NCBI RefSeq assembly: GCF_029227915.1
Contig: NC_079878.1
Coordinates: 20,425,501-20,489,500, forward strand
DNA: 64,000 nucleotides
Direction: 5' to 3'
Source of the DNA: Hydractinia symbiolongicarpus
Taxonomy: Eukaryota; Cnidaria; Hydrozoa; Anthoathecata; Hydractiniidae
Shown: piece after piece, positions 60,421-64,000 of the stretch
Numbering within the stretch: position 1 is the first letter of the stretch
Layout: the number at the start of each line of letters is the position of its first letter
Program-made: the position numbers and the translations under genes
Notes under the pieces: generated by a model
Seen by the model: only the letters and a program-made list of their open reading frames with translations
What the model was told of the DNA's origin: nothing
The model's database searches: none

Positions 60421-61016
60421 GTGTAAATTTCAATCCAAATACATTCAACTTTCTCGTTTTCTAGGTCTTCTCTACGTACCCACTTTACTCTTTCAGAAAT
60501 ATACATTCCGACGCCACCACAAGTACCCTTCTTTCTGTTGCGATTTATAAATGTGTACCCCGGCAAACGGTAAAGTTCACAATTTTCGTTGAATGTATCA
60601 GTGTTTATGTGTGTTTCTGATAATGTAAGAATATCAATCCCTTTAAAATCACATAACAAAGTTTTTACTCCATCTATATTTACAAGTAATCCTCTTACAT
60701 TTTGGTGGAAAACTTTTAGACCTCTCTGACCAAGTAATTTAGATAGCTCCGGCAATCTTCCTTCGGGTCCAGGTTAAGTTTCGATATCTCCAGAAAGTAA
60801 AAGAATAATCACCAAAAAGCGATCGTTTGTTCGTAACTTTTTATGTTTACTTGTGTACTGTAAATTCCACATCGTTTTAACATAATCTTGTGTTAGTGAT
60901 ATTCCTACATTATTGTAAACATCTGTGCTACAATGACTCCTTTTCCAAACAATGCAACAAAATATAATCGTCAAAAGCAAACGAACAGACCAAGATACGT
61001 CCAATCGGTACGCCAT
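60421..61016 (-). pseudogene. LINE N-terminal region: 2A-like motif and endonuclease half
   Basis: The frame starting ATG at 61016 encodes a hydrophobic, signal-like stretch (SVRLLLTIIFCCIVW). It runs to LLLSGDIET followed by a TAA stop (60776-60774) and then PGP, all in one frame. The arrangement GDIEx-stop-PGP matches the 2A-like consensus D(V/I)ExNPGP with the Asn position replaced by a stop. The same frame continues into the endonuclease: FHQNVRGLLVNIDGVKTLL (the catalytic-region Asn), DILTLSETHINTD (catalytic Glu) and GGVGMYISERVKW. The C-terminal half of the nuclease is deleted after ECIWIEIY. Confidence 0.8.
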
Positions 61017-61321
61017 CTTGAACGATGAATGAAACTTTTTGATTTTAATTTATGCTGAATGTAATGGTGCAAAAATGGGAAGTCTGAGACCACACGTTCA
61101 GTAAAAGAAACCATTTTAAAACTGACAGTGAAAAAAAATGGTGTGTGTTTGTTTCATTGTATTTTTTTTAGGAAAATTAACATCTCATGAAAATGACACC
61201 ATTAAATAAGTATTTCATCAACCATTCAGTAACAAAAAAAATAAGAAAAAATATTCTCAGAAAGTGGGTTTTTTCCTCTACAGTAACCTTAAAATAAAAA
61301 ATATTGGGATGAAAAAAAATT

Positions 61322-61687
61322 TAAGAACAAAGAACGGCGATAGAAAAGCTTCGTTAGATCGCATTTTAAAAATTTAAGAATGAAATGCAGCGATAGAAAT
61401 GCTTTTTTAGATCGCATTTTTAAAAATTTAAGAACGAAGAACGCTGATAGAAAAGCTTTTTGAGATCCCATTTTAAAAGTGTAAAAACAAAATGCGGCAA
61501 TAGAAAAGCTTTTTGAGATCGCATTTTGAAATTTTAAGAACAAAGAACGGTGATAGAAATGCTTTTTTATATCGCATTTTTAAAGTTTATAAACGAAAAG
61601 CGGCGATAGAAATGCTTTTTTAGATCGCATTTTAAAAATTCAAGAATGAAGAACAGTGATAGAAAAGCTTTTTTAAATCACATATTA
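61322..61687. repeat. 53-54 bp minisatellite, ~7 copies
   Basis: Seven head-to-tail units of the form AAGAACGAAGAACGGCGATA, then GAAAAGCTTTTTTAGATCGC and ATTTTAAAAATTT, diverged by about 10-20% from one another. It lies between the two LINE copies. Minus-strand frames across it are artefacts. Confidence 0.9.
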
Positions 61688-61734
61688 TCCCTCTTTAATC
61701 CATTTGTGTATTAATTAGGAGTTTTTTTGTTAGG

Positions 61735-62840
61735 TATTTAACAAGATGCAATGGTTTTAATTTTTAAATATTTAATTAGTATTTTTCTATTTATGTGCCC
61801 TTTCCATTGCATTTTTTGATCAAATATTACCCCAAGATATTTAACTTTTTTGCTCCTCTTCAAAGGAATACCCAAATTTGATAGTTTTGCTCTCAACTTT
61901 TTTTAACTGGCTGTGGTTGCTGAAAAAGATGGATTCAGTTTTGTCTGTATTAATAGTCCTTTTGTTATTATTCAGCCAGAGGTTGACTTGCTAATGTTCC
62001 AACTCAACCTGCGAGACAAGGGCTGATGACAGATTTTAAGTCATCAATATATAAAAAAAAAGCGGGGGAGGTGGGGGGAGACACAGATCCATGTGGCTGT
62101 CCGAAAGTATCTTCATGAAGCAGATCTAATCTTGTGTCGTTTCAAAGAGTTAAGTAAGATTCGATTTGTGGCACAGTAGATTAGTGGTTATAGCTCTCAA
62201 ACTCTGGGCGTGAGACCGGGGTTCGATTCCTCTTGACGGCGATTCAACATGGGCGAGTGAATGTTACCATAGCCCCGGGTTAACCTAAGCCATAGGAGGT
62301 AAATTGAGGAGATGGCTCCATGTGTGGACCGTTGATGTCTATCTATCTATCTAAAAATTTTTGCGAAAACGAGCTTTTGAAATCCGGACTGTCTGTAATG
62401 TGGGAAGTTGTGCTCAGAAATAAAATGAATAATTTGCTCAAGCACTAACTTTTCAAAAACTTAATAGGAATTGGCAGAATGGCTGATAATTTGTAGGATC
62501 TGTTTTATTAAAAATAGGTGAGACCCTTGTAGTCTTTCAGATTTAAATAACCAGTAAATAAAGATTTAATAAAAAGATAAATAAATATTTAAAACTGGCA
62601 AACCTGTTTTTAGCAGTCGGGAACCAATTCTGTCCAAGCCTGTAGCCTTATTAATTTTCAGTGAACTAATTATTTTTTCAATACTTTTGGTCTCAATAGA
62701 AGCCCAATAGGAGCCAATCAGGTATGTGTGGTGCCCAACTATAGCCCAGTACAACAGAAATTGAATATATTCATCCATTTTATAAGCTAGCTTCATCTGA
62801 TTCATCTGATGGATTGAATCATCTGAATAGGTAATCAAGT
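61735..62840 (-). mobile_element. Old LINE reverse-transcriptase relic
   Basis: Minus-strand translation with many breaks shows the order of a reverse transcriptase. First comes INKATGLDRIGSRLLKTGLP (62690-62590). Next are SAILPIPIKFLK and the QSGF motif (near 62500-62380). Then come FGQPHGSVS and LYIDDLKS (near 62110-62030), NLWLNNNKRTINTDKTES, and KYLGVIFDQKMQWKGHIN (near 61850-61790). Stops and frameshifts are frequent. It is more decayed than the LINE at 59-61 kb and is interrupted by the SINE at 62163-62354. Confidence 0.75.
62163..62354 (+). mobile_element. tRNA-derived SINE with (CTAT)n tail
   Basis: GTGGCACAGTAGATTAGTGG (62168-62187) is an A-box region and GGTTCGATTCC (62220-62230) is a perfect B box. 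A ~110-bp unrelated body follows, with CCCGGGTTAACC in the middle, and it ends in CTATCTATCTATCTA. This is the classic head-body-simple-tail structure of a pol III SINE. It is inserted in the older LINE relic. Confidence 0.85.
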
Positions 62841-64000
62841 CAAAGGTTTAAGAGTGCAATGATAAAAAAACTTCATATATAAACATAACTATACACAAGT
62901 ATTAAACTACAGGTATGAGTAATTTCTTCCGTGGGTATTCCACGAGTACGCGACAAGTATAATGCTCGTACGAGTATGTCAAAAATACTCTCACATTTTT
63001 GCTACTGTACTCGCTAGCATGCTCGAAAGGCAAACGATATAATTAAACGAGAAACTGGCGGAGAATGCACTTGCGGCCAATATGCTTTTATGTTGTGTTA
63101 GATTTATTGAAAAGCACTGTTTTTATAGTGTTATTTTCTTTGTTCGTAATTTTTCTATGTTCAATAGTGAGTTGAAGGTGCCATTGAGATTACATGCTAA
63201 CACTTTAAGCCCTGGCGTTTTGTTGATTTACGATCTAATCAGCAGTCCCATTTGGAACCATGCCACAGGGACCTTACACTCCGAAGAGCCAGACTAAACT
63301 GATTCGCGTTATGTTCAACTCAACTGCGGGAAAGTGCGCACCAACGTAAGCTATATATGATAGCCAGAACGAGGGAGAACCTCAATTGCCTTGTGACGGA
63401 GTCGTAACTTTCAAGCTCTCCTGCTTCTGAACAAACAAACAAACCAATATCACTTCTGAAAAATGATTTATAAGTCTAAAAACATTGAATGAAAATTCAC
63501 TTGTCTGCGTTATAAAGATCTCCTCACTCTCTCTAAAACACGATTCTGGAGATAAATTTTTCTTTTGTGTTGAATGTTATTCTAATCTATTTATATCTTT
63601 GCAATCACATTGAGAATATTGAAATGATTTGCTTCTGGTAAAAGAAAAATATAGCGGGTATCATGTTTACGAGTTATTGACATGTATTTCACAAGCCAGT
63701 GCCCAGGAATAAATTGATAAATGCTGTTAAAAAACAGTAAAAAATGTAACAATTTAGTTTGAATGATATTCATTCTTTCTTTTCTTTTTTATATTCGCTA
63801 CTTTCAAACAACAGGTGCCCACAAAATATGTGAAAAAAATTAAAAATACAATTAATAACACACATGAAACTTTGTCCTTCCCACTACTGCCGCCTATTTT
63901 ATTATGCACACTATGATTGGTAAGATGAGAATGGATAATAAAATTATAAAAACATGAGAAAGAATCTTCCGTACATACATTTTGTTTATTTTTTTTCATT
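62841..64000. other. Right-end region with no recognisable gene
   Basis: AT-rich sequence; short frames show no family resemblance. A minus-strand frame at 63999-63754 with one hydrophobic stretch runs off the window edge and cannot be judged. Confidence 0.5.

Larger units (their letters stand above)
59130..61016 (-). mobile_element. APE-type non-LTR retrotransposon (LINE), broken copy
   Basis: Minus-strand element. In order it holds a hydrophobic N-terminal segment, a 2A-like motif, an APE-type endonuclease N-terminal half, a reverse transcriptase and a C-terminal region. It is inactive: there is a stop codon in the 2A-like motif, an internal deletion joins endonuclease to reverse transcriptase, and a frameshift lies next to the catalytic FADD motif. 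The domain order is that of CR1/L2-like elements. Clade not determined. Confidence 0.88.

Noticed and set aside
63754-63999. 81-codon minus-strand frame at the window edge with a hydrophobic stretch
   Set aside because: Truncated by the window end, and no family resemblance. Cannot be supported as a gene.

Overview
The window is a stretch of an AT-rich, intron-rich metazoan nuclear genome, most likely a cnidarian and plausibly a medusozoan. The evidence is three recognisable animal genes with GT-AG introns of 82 bp to about 9.1 kb, many tRNA-derived SINEs, MITEs and decayed non-LTR retrotransposons, and a short interstitial array of the animal telomere repeat. The placement is inference; no marker in the window fixes the species.

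Three genes can be reconstructed exon by exon. (1) Plus strand, 1383-27573: ODAD4/TTC25, the TPR subunit of the outer dynein arm docking complex of motile cilia. It has 11 coding exons and 1335 codons. The last exon adds an 840-residue acidic, repeat-built tail. A perfect RFX X-box and a forkhead-type site lie just upstream of the start codon. (2) Minus strand, 32445-30420: an Sp-family zinc-finger transcription factor (635 aa, two coding exons) with an Sp box, a Buttonhead box and three C2H2 fingers. (3) Plus strand, 43323-54880: CWC25, a spliceosome step-I factor (10 coding exons, 415 aa). ODAD4 and Sp are convergent. Sp and CWC25 are divergent across about 10.9 kb of repeat-rich intergenic DNA.

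The rest is introns and intergenic DNA filled with repeats. Intron 1 of ODAD4 holds a perfect 44-bp-arm inverted repeat, a hAT-like transposase relic and a SINE relic. Intron 7 holds a satellite of 24-bp monomers organised as a 96-bp four-monomer higher-order repeat. Intron 8 holds a MITE with 16-bp perfect terminal inverted repeats. The Sp-CWC25 intergenic region holds several members of a MITE family, minisatellites, a palindrome, SINEs, two LINE 3' fragments and (TTAGGG)n. The right-hand 5 kb holds a minus-strand APE-type LINE (59130-61016) that is broken but still shows a degenerate 2A-like motif at its N terminus. It also holds a 53-bp minisatellite and a second, older LINE relic interrupted by a tRNA-SINE.

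The three genes have unrelated jobs (ciliary motility, transcription, splicing), and I see no evidence that they form a functional cluster. I found no convincing undescribed multi-gene system. The most interesting items are the repeat-expanded ODAD4 tail with its ciliary promoter signature, the 96-bp higher-order satellite, and the LINE whose 2A-like site is interrupted by a stop codon.
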